Shown here: positions 1-9,085 of the stretch, piece after piece
How the letters are laid out: the number at the start of each line of letters is the position of its first letter
Position numbering within the stretch: the first letter of the stretch is position 1
From: Flaveria trinervia
Lineage: Eukaryota > Streptophyta > Magnoliopsida > Asterales > Asteraceae
Direction: 5' to 3'
NCBI GenBank assembly: GCA_025506515.1
Contig: CM046457.1
Span: 45,492,445-45,556,444 of the forward strand
Length of the DNA: 64,000 bases
The notes under the pieces: model-generated
The model's input: the letters and a program-made list of their open reading frames with translations, nothing else
Told to the model about the DNA's origin: nothing
The model's database searches: none
Made by a program: the position numbers and the translations under genes

Positions 1-189
1 ACCAGCACCGGTAGCAGAGGGGGTGCTAGGTATGAAAGGTCCATATTCAACAGATTCCCACATTCTTGAGTCAAGAGACCTGATGAAGCCTTCCATCCTC
101 ATGCACCAGGTGTCGAAGTCATCAAGAGTGATCAATGGGGATTTGTTCATGGTTCCAGTCTCCATATCAGTTTTTGAGATGGAAGCCAT
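1..189 (-). CDS. gag: Copia Gag, N-terminal fragment
   Basis: Reading the minus strand from the ATG at 189-187 gives an open frame that runs off the window edge. It begins MASISKTDMETGTMNKSP and continues with a WCMRMEGFI segment. The same start (…MGTMTKAPIIT…RRMEGFI) occurs in the Copia element at 49264, so this is the Gag N-terminus of the same family. Gag forms the cytoplasmic virus-like particle that packages element RNA. The position is correct: it lies just downstream, on the minus strand, of a primer-binding site (260-272) and an LTR (274-1050). The rest of Gag and Pol would lie outside the window. The fragment is open over its whole visible length. Confidence 0.75.
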   Translation of the reverse strand, partial: MASISKTDMETGTMNKSPLITLDDFDTWCMRMEGFIRSLDSRMWESVEYGPFIPSTPSATGAG

Positions 190-259
190 TTGAAAAAGTT
201 TAGTTTTTGTGTGTGTGAGGGATCTTAAGATGGTTAGATCTTATATCACGAGCCTGAAA

Positions 260-272
260 GCTCTGATACCAA
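260..272 (-). promoter_or_regulatory. Primer-binding site of minus-strand Copia element
   Basis: The minus strand reads TTGGTATCAGAGC. This complements the 3' end of initiator methionine tRNA, the usual plant LTR-retrotransposon primer. It lies one base from the LTR end (TGCA, plus-strand start 274). Confidence 0.85.
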
Positions 273-273
273 T

Positions 274-1050
274 TGCAGGATCGTTCAAGGGCTTGAACAC
301 AATTACAACACAACAACACAATGAGGAGATTAACTAAACGTTAATCAAACAGTGAACTAGGTAACCAAAGGTGATGCAGAGAACACAAGTAAAGCAAGAG
401 ACAGAACAAGAGAGTATAGTTTTCAAGGGATCAGTATATTGCTTTCTCAAGTTCTTTTACAAGTGTTACAAAGCATACGAAAGATACAAGAACTTGGAAT
501 ACTTATACTACAACCTACAGCCGGCTATACTATGAAAGCCAGCTGGATACAATTGACTAGACACTAACAAAATCAATTGTAGGATCAAAAGGCATATCTG
601 CCTTTTGACCTTGTGACTATGACATGCCATAGCTCACATCCTTATACATTATAAAAAGGATAAAGTACATAAAGTGGAAAGTTTCAGACTCAAGACCTCA
701 ATGTACAGTTACCAAAAGCATGGACTTTTCACCAATCTTGTAAGTTGGTGACTTATCAGAGACGCAGCGGAAAAGGTGCTTTATGGAACAGTACATCAGA
801 ATAAAGCATGTGTACTAAAAGTCTTCAGAAGAAACTGTCTTCATAGGTTGAAGCTTCGGAAGACTTTGTCTCTTCAAGCTTCGGAAGACTTCATGTTAGG
901 CTTCGGAAGATATTGGTCTTGGCTTCGGAAGATATACACTTAGAGTATTTTCTAATGCTTTGTGTAATTCTTCCGAAGCATTCTTCACTTCAGTACTTAG
1001 TGCATGTTGCTGAAACACTTAGGCAGTTTTGGGTTGCATCAGACTTCAGG
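274..1050 (-). repeat. Copia LTR (CTTCGGAAG family), 5' LTR of a minus-strand element
   Basis: The plus strand starts TGCAGGATCG next to the primer-binding site, and the minus-strand LTR runs toward about 1050. It resembles the LTR at 48336-49172 in its ends and in the clustered palindromic nonamer CTTCGGAAG (several copies between about 850 and 980). The expected terminal TGTTGGATC is missing: the LTR passes directly into integrase coding sequence near 1045-1055, so its 5' end is truncated or rearranged. No target duplication can be assigned. Confidence 0.7.
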
Positions 1051-2151
1051 AATCCTTACAAGTAGTTCATAAGGTGTCATGTTACTTTCTTTAACAATCA
1101 AAGTTTGATTTTGTACAAAGCACGATGTGTTAACTACTTCAGACCAAAAGGTGATTGGCAGTTTAGCATCAGCTAGCAGCGTTCTTGCTACTTCAATCAG
1201 TGTTCTATTTCGCCTTTCAGCAACATTTTGTTGAGGAGTTCTAGCTGCACTGAATTGATGAGCATGCCTTGGTTGTACAAAAGGAACTCATACTTTCATT
1301 TTGAATTCAGTACCATTATCACTTCTAATTATTTTGACCTTAAGATCAAGTTGATTTTCAATTTTAGTGATAAATTCTTGTATGATTTGAGATGCCTCAT
1401 TTTTATGAAGTAGGAAGAACACCCATGTGAATCGTGAAAAGTCATCAATGATCACTAAACAATACTGTTTCTTTCCGATACTCATTACATGAGTTGGTCC
1501 AAATAGATCCATGTGAAGTAGCTTCAATAGAGTATTGTTAGTGTTCACAAGCTTGGTTTTATGAGACGATTTGTGTTGTTTTCCTTTAAGGCACGCTGAA
1601 CATTGATCAATAAAATTGAATTCTTTTTTAGGAAGACCAATGACATGGTTTCCTTTGAATAACTTGTTCATATTTTTAAAGTTAGTGTGCCCCAAAAGTC
1701 TATGCCAAAGCCGTGACTCATCAAATGATGCTTTAGACAAAAGACATGTTTCTTCCTTAGGTGATGCAGAACATAGGTTTAAGACATATGTATTATTCTT
1801 CCTTGGTGTCTTTAAGACAACCCATTCTTCAGAGATCTGAAATCCAGGTTTTAGAATGTAGCAATGAGTATCTGTAAATTGAGTGGAATATTTCTTGTCA
1901 TAGATCTGAGACACACTTAGCAGATTAGAATTCAGTTGTTTGCAGTAGTTCACTCTGTCAAAGCACAGCATCCCGTTTGTCACAGATCCTTCTCCTGTAA
2001 TTCTACCACCTTCTGAATCTCCACCAAATGCCACAGTAGTTCCTTGTATGTGCTTGAAGTCTTGAAGGAGGGAACGATCTCCAGGCATGTGTTGGGAGCA
2101 TCCACTGTCTACGTACCATAGGATATTAGACTTGTGTGGATGAACCTGCAA
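1051..2151 (-). pseudogene. pol: Copia protease and integrase fragment (pol)
   Basis: On the minus strand, an open frame from 2151 down to 1288 begins with an aspartic-protease segment (WYVDSGCSQHM). The GAG_pre-integrase zinc-binding part follows (LWHRLLGHTNFKNMN, then CSACLKGKQH), then the integrase core with LLHMDLFGPT and IIRSDNGTEF, which carry the first catalytic aspartates. In another frame 1290-1051 continues the integrase (ARTPQQN, AERRNRTLIEVART, including the third acidic residue, then TPYELLVRI). Reverse transcriptase and RNase H are absent because the sequence jumps into an LTR at about 1050. Integrase would join element DNA to the chromosome; this copy is dead. Confidence 0.85.
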
Positions 2152-3226
2152 GCAAAAAGAACTAATTAGAATAGGGAACCCAAGCCATGATGGTCTTGGG
2201 TTTCCCGTTCCTATTCATGATGGTGACCTCCTGGTATTTCCCTCTAAATTGTGATTGGATGGAGGTGTCCTGGGAGATTTTCAGTAATGAAGGGTTGAGT
2301 CATCTCATCAACATCTACTGAGGATTCAGATGAGTAATGAAATCGTTGGTCTCTGTTTCTTTGTAGAAATTTAGCCCGTTTTTCATTATCAAAAGTAGAT
2401 TTTTGTTTTGGAAGGTCAAGGTGGTGTTTCATTGTGAGATGATTCTTTGACCCTTCCTCAATTCCTTCAAATTATTTCTGTCATTTATTGATCTAGGTGT
2501 CCTAGATTGAGTATTATGAAGATGAGGTCTGACAGAGTGCATCACAGTAGATGTTTTTGAGATGGGCTTGTGTTGGGGAATTCTCAAACCCTTCTGATTG
2601 AAGTAACAATCAGATGTATTGTGATTGTTCATGTCATAGATTGAACAATACTTGTTGAGATAGCAGTTTTTGGTGGAGTGATTGTTAATATCACAGATAA
2701 ACAATATTGATTGAAGAAGCATTTATCGGTCTTGTGATTGAATATTCACAAATGTCACAATACATTTGTTTGTTTCTTGAATCAGAGTTTTCCTTGTATG
2801 ACTCAACTGATATTTTTTTGATGAGTCACTTTCTTTTCTTTAGGTGATGATTCCGAATCAGCTCTTTTAGTAGTTTGCTTCACAACACTACTTGTGTTTA
2901 ATTGTCTGGGTTGTTTCTGTTTCTTCAACCTATTTCTTACTTCTTTCTCAAGCTGGTCAATATGTTCCTTGTTACAGATATCAAACCCAACTCCCTGCCT
3001 TAATCTTGAAGACTGAGGGTCTGATGATGTTTTATGTGTTGAACTTAGTGTTATAGTTGTTTCTTTTGCAGTGAAACCTTTTCTGATTTGCTTGAATTTT
3101 GTGGAGATATAATCTCATTATCAGAACTACTCTCAGTAGTGGGTTTCACTGTCTTCACATATTTCTTTTTGCCTTGTAAAACAGATGGTATGAATTTTAT
3201 AAAAGGTACAATTGTGTTAGGATCAG
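2152..3226 (-). pseudogene. gag: Copia Gag C-terminal part with tandem CCHC-like knuckles
   Basis: This minus-strand region is upstream (in sense order) of the protease at 2151 and is broken by several frameshifts and stops. Visible pieces include a basic stretch with a GVGFDICN motif near 2985-3000. This motif corresponds to GIGYN motifs after the coiled coils of the other Gags in this window. Between about 2590 and 2765 there are three successive ~20-residue units of the form YCxICxxxNHxTxxCYxN, read across one frameshift. The first two metal-binding positions are partly lost (CSIYDMNNHNTSDC, CDINNHSTKNC). Such knuckles bind nucleic acid. The region ends abruptly at the LTR that starts at 3227, suggesting that the larger element inserted into it. 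Confidence 0.65.
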
Positions 3227-4039
3227 TGATCTACGTTTGATTGATTAGAGAGTATTGCAGCGGAATTCAAACAATGAATTAGACAATTCACAAGAATACA
3301 GTGATATTCAAAGTAAGAACATATAGAAAGAATTCTGCAAATCAAATATTTCATTCAATACGCGCTTTCGTGGTGACAAAATGTCACACTTACAATCAGG
3401 TCAATCATCCCTTATATAAGAATATCGTGGTGGAACATTCCTTATATAGGAGATGTGACGTCTGCTGATGTCATTTGATAGTGACATCTAACAGAATTAT
3501 TTAGACTACTGAAAGTTAACACAACTACTGAAGATGTCAAAACAGCTGACATCTTCTTACAAAAATACTAAGTGTTAACTATCACTACAACTACTGAAGA
3601 GAAACTACTGAAACTACAATGACTGAAGAACATGCTCTTTAGTCGTTTTACAGATACTGAAAATAAAAGAAAACAACTAAAAGGAAACCATCACAACAGC
3701 TGAAGAATGTTTCTTCAGCTGTTGTAACAAACTCTGAAGGCTTCAGTACTTGTACTTGAACTTCAGCTATTGTCATCAGCTGATGTCTTCAGTCTTTGTA
3801 CATCAGCTGTTGATCTTCAGTACTTTAGTCTTCAGCTGTTGATCTTCAGACTTTGGTCTTCAGCTGTTGAAGTATCAGTACTTTAGTCTTCAAGTGTTGA
3901 AGTCTTCAGTACTTTAGTCTTCAGCTGTTGAAGTCTTCAGACTTTGTCAAACAGCTTATCAAGTCTTCAGCAGTTGTTGTGATGTCTGTGGGACTTATAA
4001 GTTTTTCTGATCAGGCTCATTGGTTCTTTTGGTCCAACA
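3227..4039 (-). repeat. 3' LTR of the large minus-strand Copia element
   Basis: The minus strand starts TGTTGGACCAAAAGAACC at 4039 and ends near TGATC at 3227, 813 bp. A nearly matching LTR lies at 7885-8706. The sense-strand 5' end is preceded by a polypurine tract at 4040-4051, which identifies it as a 3' LTR. Its U3-like part (about 3500-3970) is packed with variants of TCAGYWSTT such as TCAGTACTT, TCAGCTGTT and TCAGTAGTT. The left flank is ATCAG, and no matching duplication was found at the far side. Confidence 0.85.
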
Positions 4040-4051
4040 AACTCCCCCTGA
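4040..4051 (-). promoter_or_regulatory. Polypurine tract
   Basis: The minus strand reads TCAGGGGGAGTT immediately before the LTR start TGTTGGACC. This is the expected plus-strand DNA priming site of an LTR retrotransposon. Confidence 0.8.
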
Positions 4052-4258
4052 ACCAATGCAGCCAAAACCTCTAAACTTATTGAAGATGTCCCACTTATTA
4101 TGGCAGAAAGATTTGGTCTTTTTGTCTTCTAGATCAGCTCAGAAGTGACCCATGTAAGCACAGGCTGGGAAGAAGTCTCGATGATGTGTTTGGCAAAGGA
4201 TGAATGGGAACTCTGTCTTGGGGAACTGGACACAGAGCTGTTACCCCATCTATGAGAT

Positions 4259-7200
4259 CTACTTCCCAACAATGAGTCTGTATGACTCCCTTGTATAGGC
4301 CTCAAGGAAGGTTATCTGTTCCTCCATGGTAAGCTCTTCAGCTCCTCCTTCAAAAACTGATTCTAGCCCATAATATTCAGATAGGTATTTGACCTGTTTC
4401 CCATTTTTGAGTTCCACAGTTGTTATTACTCTATAAGCAAATTCATCCGGGTGATTACCCTCTAAGAACAACTGGAGCTCATTCTTTCTAACTTCCTCAA
4501 GCCTCTTATATACTAACCCCTTTTTCACCATTTTATTTTCCAGCATCTTTTGTGGGGTCAGGTTAGCTTTATAGGCTTTCTTGAAGTCATCTAGGATTTC
4601 CCAAGGTGATACTACAAAGACCAGTGAGATCACTTCATCTACAATCTTCTTCACTTGGCCAATGTATCTCTGTGGAATGTTTTTATTGTGAATCCTATGA
4701 GACACCCTGGGATCAGGCCAAATCCTCACTCTCTCCTTTTGATATTGAAATGTATGTTTAAGAGTGTATAACCTGAGAGCGTGCTTCTTCATGTTGATGA
4801 TTGAAGATGTGGCAGCATATGCTTTGTCAACTCTCCTCAACAATTCCTCATCATGTTATTTATGAAGCTCTTCTTCTTCTAGCTTCACTTTCATAATTTG
4901 TCTTTGAGTTTCAGGAGTAATTGTTGGGAGGTGACTTGTGGCCTTAGGCAATTGTATAATAGCTGAGATTGGCAGCCTATCTTCATCTTCATCATTATCT
5001 TCTTTTTCTTCTTCTAGCCTCAGTACCCTTCTCTTCCTCTTCTGGGGTACATCATCGGCTATTGTTTTGAGGGTAAGGGAGTTGGTTTGGTGGTTGTGGT
5101 TGTGGTGGTTTTGGGGTAAAGGTATTGTTTTAGTGGGTTTTGGTGTGGGATTTTGACAGGCTGTTCTAGCATTTTGGATGTGAGTTCGGCTTTAGATTGC
5201 TTGACTAGTTATGTCCTGCTCCCAGCACCAGCTTTGTTTAAGGCTTCAATAACCAATCCTTTTTTGTATACTTCAGACGAACAGATCTTGGTGGTTATTG
5301 CCAAGATGCTGTCCCTAGACCATGCCTTGATTTCAATCAATGATCCACCAAGATACTTTGCTATGAACCTGATCATGATTTCTAGCCTTTCCCTTTCCAA
5401 CACATCATAACTTGCCTAAACAACTGATCAATGATGTTATCCATTGATCGGCTATGTTCGGCATCAGCCTTCTTCACCATTGTCTCCAAGTCAGTCTCCT
5501 TTTCATTCTTCCTTTTCTTGTATGTGACATGAAAGTCTTTAGTACTCTTAGTCACTTTCTCCATATCAGCATCCTTCACCTTCTCCTTCTCAATTTCTTT
5601 CCTATCTGCAATCCTCTTTCTTTTTGCTTTCACTGACTGAATCTCCCCCTTTTTGGTTGCATTGGTTGCAAGGGGTTGATTGTCAGAAAGCCTTTTGCTC
5701 ACAGCATCCTCTATCATCGGTTGTATAACTTAGGGAAGCCTCTCATAAAGGTTTTAAGCACCATATCAGTGATAGTTGATGTGATGAGAGGTAAGGAATG
5801 TTGAAAGATAGCAGCTATTTGCTCAGGGGGGTTCTGTCCCTGAGAAATAGTACCAGAAGCAGAGGAAGGTGGTTGTGTGTTTTGGAGTGGCTCTGTGTAT
5901 GGGAGACCTTCAGAGGAAGGTGCCATCTATGGGTTTGGAGGGGTAGATGGTCTTTGATCCTGAGAAATTTTGGCAAGCAGCTCTTTGAGTCTGCTCACCT
6001 CATCCTCGAGGATGGTGTTTTGGGCTAAAACATCATAAAAGAAGCCCAGGTCATCATCAGTGTTTACTGAATCACCTGACCTCCTGATAGAATCAGGATG
6101 AACATGCTCTGAGTGTAGATCAGTAGTAGCATGTGCCCCTTGGTCATGGGACTGGGGACTTCCTGCCTCAAGACCATGTCCTTCATCGGCAGTTGCCTCT
6201 GGTGAGGTCTTATGGATAGTACCAGATTCATCCTGATCATTTGCTGAAGCAGGAGAAGTGGCAGCCTCACCAGAAATTTGAATCTCCGTTTCTACACTGG
6301 GAGATTGAATATGGTAACCCCTGTGTTGTGGGGTGTCAGAAGAACTTTGGTCCTCCCCCTCAATAGTTGAGGCCATCCCAGTTTTGATTGGTATCTGGGG
6401 AGGGGGTGAGGAATGCAACTGAGTCAGCACTTTGGCAATTATTATGGTAGGACTTTGGGGGCGGTTGCAGTGGGAGAGGGTGTGAAGGCAGTATGCACCC
6501 GGGGAGAGTGGTGCGTTTCAATGGCAACCTCCTCAAGTGAGGAAGGTTCCAGATGTATAGGTGCCCCAGAGGTGGTTGCTACAGGCTCTTGTTGAGAGGA
6601 AACCTGAGCGGTTGAGGGTGAGTGAGTACGTGTATCTACTCGGGGTTATGACCAGTAGATATAGCCTGTGTTTGTGTTGCAGGGGCATCCTCAGGGGACT
6701 CATTTCCCTGTTTAGCCTTTTTGGCTTTCTTGTGTTTAGGTTTGGTGGGGAAAATGGATTTGGAGGTGGTGGTTGTGGGTTCCAGCTGCGTGGGTTTTCG
6801 TAATTTGGCAGCCAGTTTGAGTGACTGGTCTGAGTTGTGCCTGGCGTATACTTCAGGCAATACAGTCGTGGCAGGGACTCCAAGGCCAACAAGTCCCTCA
6901 GCTTTCAGCTGGTTTACTATAATGGCCATTAGGAACCGAGGATATAATATCCATCGGTTAGCTATAGGCTTGGAGGCCATATCCTTGAGTTCAAGAAATA
7001 ATATTCCAGAAAAATTTAAGCTTTGTTGGTCAAGGATAGAGAATAATACCTGCTGCCACCTCGTCGACATTTGATCCCAAGAAGAAGTCTTAGGAGCTAA
7101 GCATACATTCACCATATGAAAAATTATCGTTCCGCATCATGGAAATGCTTCTTCAGGATGGTAGAGGCACTAAGGTTACCCTGGTATCCATGTTGGGCAA

Positions 7201-7530
7201 ATGATAGATCAGTGGTGCCCTTTGGATACCCAGTGGGGAAAGTGGCATCATCCAGTTCTAGGGTTTGGTGAAGGATTTCTGGAGTGATGACCACCTGACG
7301 ATTGTTGACGAACGACTGGAGAGAGTCGGTGTCATTCTCCCCAGTGATAAGGGTGACGTTCGTCCAGAACTGATGGAGGGATTCGGCATGAATGGTAGGA
7401 TTTAGAAGGAAAGCCGTTTTGTATGGAGAGTTGATCATTAGATCAATGGCATTATCAAACTTTGTCCAAAGGGTGATTTGGTAAGGTAAGCAACACAGTT
7501 GTGTCGTGGTTTAAGCTTCATGTTCGCCAT
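4259..7530 (-). pseudogene. Additional ORF in env position of a Copia element (function unknown)
   Basis: A chain of minus-strand frames reads from an ATG at 7530-7528 to a stop at 4259, about 1,090 codons, with several single-base frameshifts and stops. The N-terminal domain (7530 to about 6850) starts MANMKLKPRHNCVAYLTK, then has LLNPTIHAESLHQFWTN, VITPEILHQTLELDDA, SSWDQMSTRWQQVLF and WILYPRFLMAIIVNQL. From memory it resembles a protein common in Asteraceae repeats, often mis-annotated as a metabolic or vesicle protein. A Pro/Ser/Thr-rich disordered middle (about 6700-5930), a Lys/Glu-rich coiled-coil-like part (5717-5382) and a compact C-terminal domain (4843-4259, with RVSHRIHNKNIPQRYIGQV and LEEVRKNELQLFLEGN) follow. 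I see no signal peptide, membrane span or pol motif. It lies between pol and the polypurine tract, where Sireviruses may carry an env-like ORF. Confidence 0.6.
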
Positions 7531-7596
7531 TGATGTGAGAGAAGGTTCTGAGTTTTTGAACGTTAGTTTGAGATGATGAAGCTCTGTAAGACAAGG

Positions 7597-7605
7597 TATT
7601 TATAG
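7597..7605 (-). promoter_or_regulatory. Candidate TATA box for the additional ORF
   Basis: The minus strand reads CTATAAATA, about 67 bp upstream of the ATG at 7530. The short stretch between is A/C-rich and leader-like. The placement suggests an internal promoter, separate from the LTR, but only sequence form supports this. Confidence 0.45.
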
Positions 7606-9085
7606 GGTATGGGTTATAAAGCAACTGAAGGGTTTGGTATGAGTCATGAGTAGTTTTAAGCGACTGATGACGTGGTATTAACCTTCAGAGGTTGAAACAA
7701 CTGAAGTCTTGGTTGTAGGAATCAGTAGTTATAAAACTACTGAAGACCATGGTTTTAGCTTCAGATGTTGGAAACAACTGATAACTTGGTGTTAGTCATC
7801 AGTAGTTATGAAACTACTGAAGACATGGTTTTGTCATCAGTTGTTGTAAACAGCTGACGACGTGGTGTTAGTCATCAGTAGTTATGATCTGCGTTTGATT
7901 GATTAGAGAGTGTAGCAGCAGAAATCAAACAATGAATTAGCCAATTCACAAGAACACAAAAGATATTCAAGATAAGAACAAACGGTTATAGACAAAGAGA
8001 ATTCTGCAAAAGATATTTCATTCAATATTCGCTTTCGTGGTAACAGAATGTCACGCATACAATTAGGTCAACACCTCTTATATAAGAGATGTGACGTCTG
8101 CTGATGTCACTTGATAGTGACATCTAACAGAATTTATTCAAACTACTGATAGTTAACACAACTACTGAAGATGTCAAACAGCTGACATCTTCTTACAAAA
8201 ATGCTAAGTGTTAACTATCACTACAACTACTGAAAAGAAACTACTAAAACTACAACAACTAAAGAACATGCTCTTCAGTTGTTTTACAAATACTAAAACA
8301 AAAAGAAAACTACTGAAAGGAAACCATCACAACAACTGAAGAATGCTTCTTCAGTTGTTGTAACAAACTCTGAAGGCTTCAGTACTTGTACTAGAACATC
8401 AGCTGTTGTCATCAGCTGATGTCTTCAGTCTTTATACTTCAGCTGTTGATCTTCAGTACTTTGTTCTTCAGATGTTGATCTTCAGACTTTGGTCTTCAGC
8501 TGTTGAAGTCTTCAGTACTTTAGTCTTCAGCTGTTGAAGTCTTCAGTACTTTAGTCTTTAGCTGTTGAAGTCTTCAGTACTTTAGTCTTCAGCTGTTGAT
8601 CTTCAGACTTTGTTACAACAGCTGATCAAGTCTTCAGCAGTTGTTGTGATGTCTGTAGGACTTAGAGGTTTTTCTGATCAGGCTCATTGGTTCTTTTGGT
8701 CCAACACATGGTTTTGTCATTAGTTGTTGTAAACAGCTGACGACGTGGTGTTAGTCATCAGTAGTTGTGAAACTACTGAAGACATGGTTTTGTCATCAGT
8801 TGTTTAAGATGAAGCAGTAGTTTTAGAAACAACTGAAGAGAAAATTCTCATCAGTAGTTTTCATCAATTCATAGTTTTTCAGTTGTTTCATACTGTCCTC
8901 ATCACTTACTCATCGGTCTTTTTGGCTGTTTTTCAGTTGTTTCATAGGACATCAGTACTTATCTGTTTGTACTAATATCAGTAGTTATGACTGTATCAGT
9001 TCTTGTAACAGAATCAGTACTTATTTGTGATATGGTTACAAATGATCATCAGTACTTATTTACTGAGATCATCAGTAGTTATCAC
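7606..9085 (-). repeat. Repeat-rich spacer between pol and the additional ORF
   Basis: Outside the embedded LTR (7885-8706), this non-coding stretch is built of many AASWRCTGA variants on the minus strand (TCAGYWSTT on plus). Part of it forms a ~76-bp tandem unit seen on both sides of the embedded LTR, with the shared core GACGACGTGGTGTTAGTCAT. The same motif fills the family's LTRs, which ties the spacer, the downstream ORF and the LTR to one element. No ORF or RNA gene was recognised. Confidence 0.7.
7885..8706 (-). repeat. Second LTR of the same Copia family inside the spacer
   Basis: This 822-bp LTR matches 3227-4039 along its length, starting TGATCTGCG on plus and ending GGTCCAACA. The flanks are AGTTA and CATGG, so there is no target duplication. 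No primer-binding site lies on its sense 3' side and no clear polypurine tract on its 5' side. It lies inside a tandem repeat, so it may be a solo LTR whose flanks rearranged, or a product of unequal recombination. Confidence 0.75.

Noticed and set aside
3500..3970. Possible CRISPR-like array (regularly spaced short repeats)
   Set aside because: The repeats are degenerate 9-mers without unique equal-length spacers, and the genome is a plant. They are LTR motifs.
4259..7530. True envelope gene
   Set aside because: No signal peptide, membrane anchor, or cysteine-rich ectodomain is visible; the protein looks cytosolic or nuclear.
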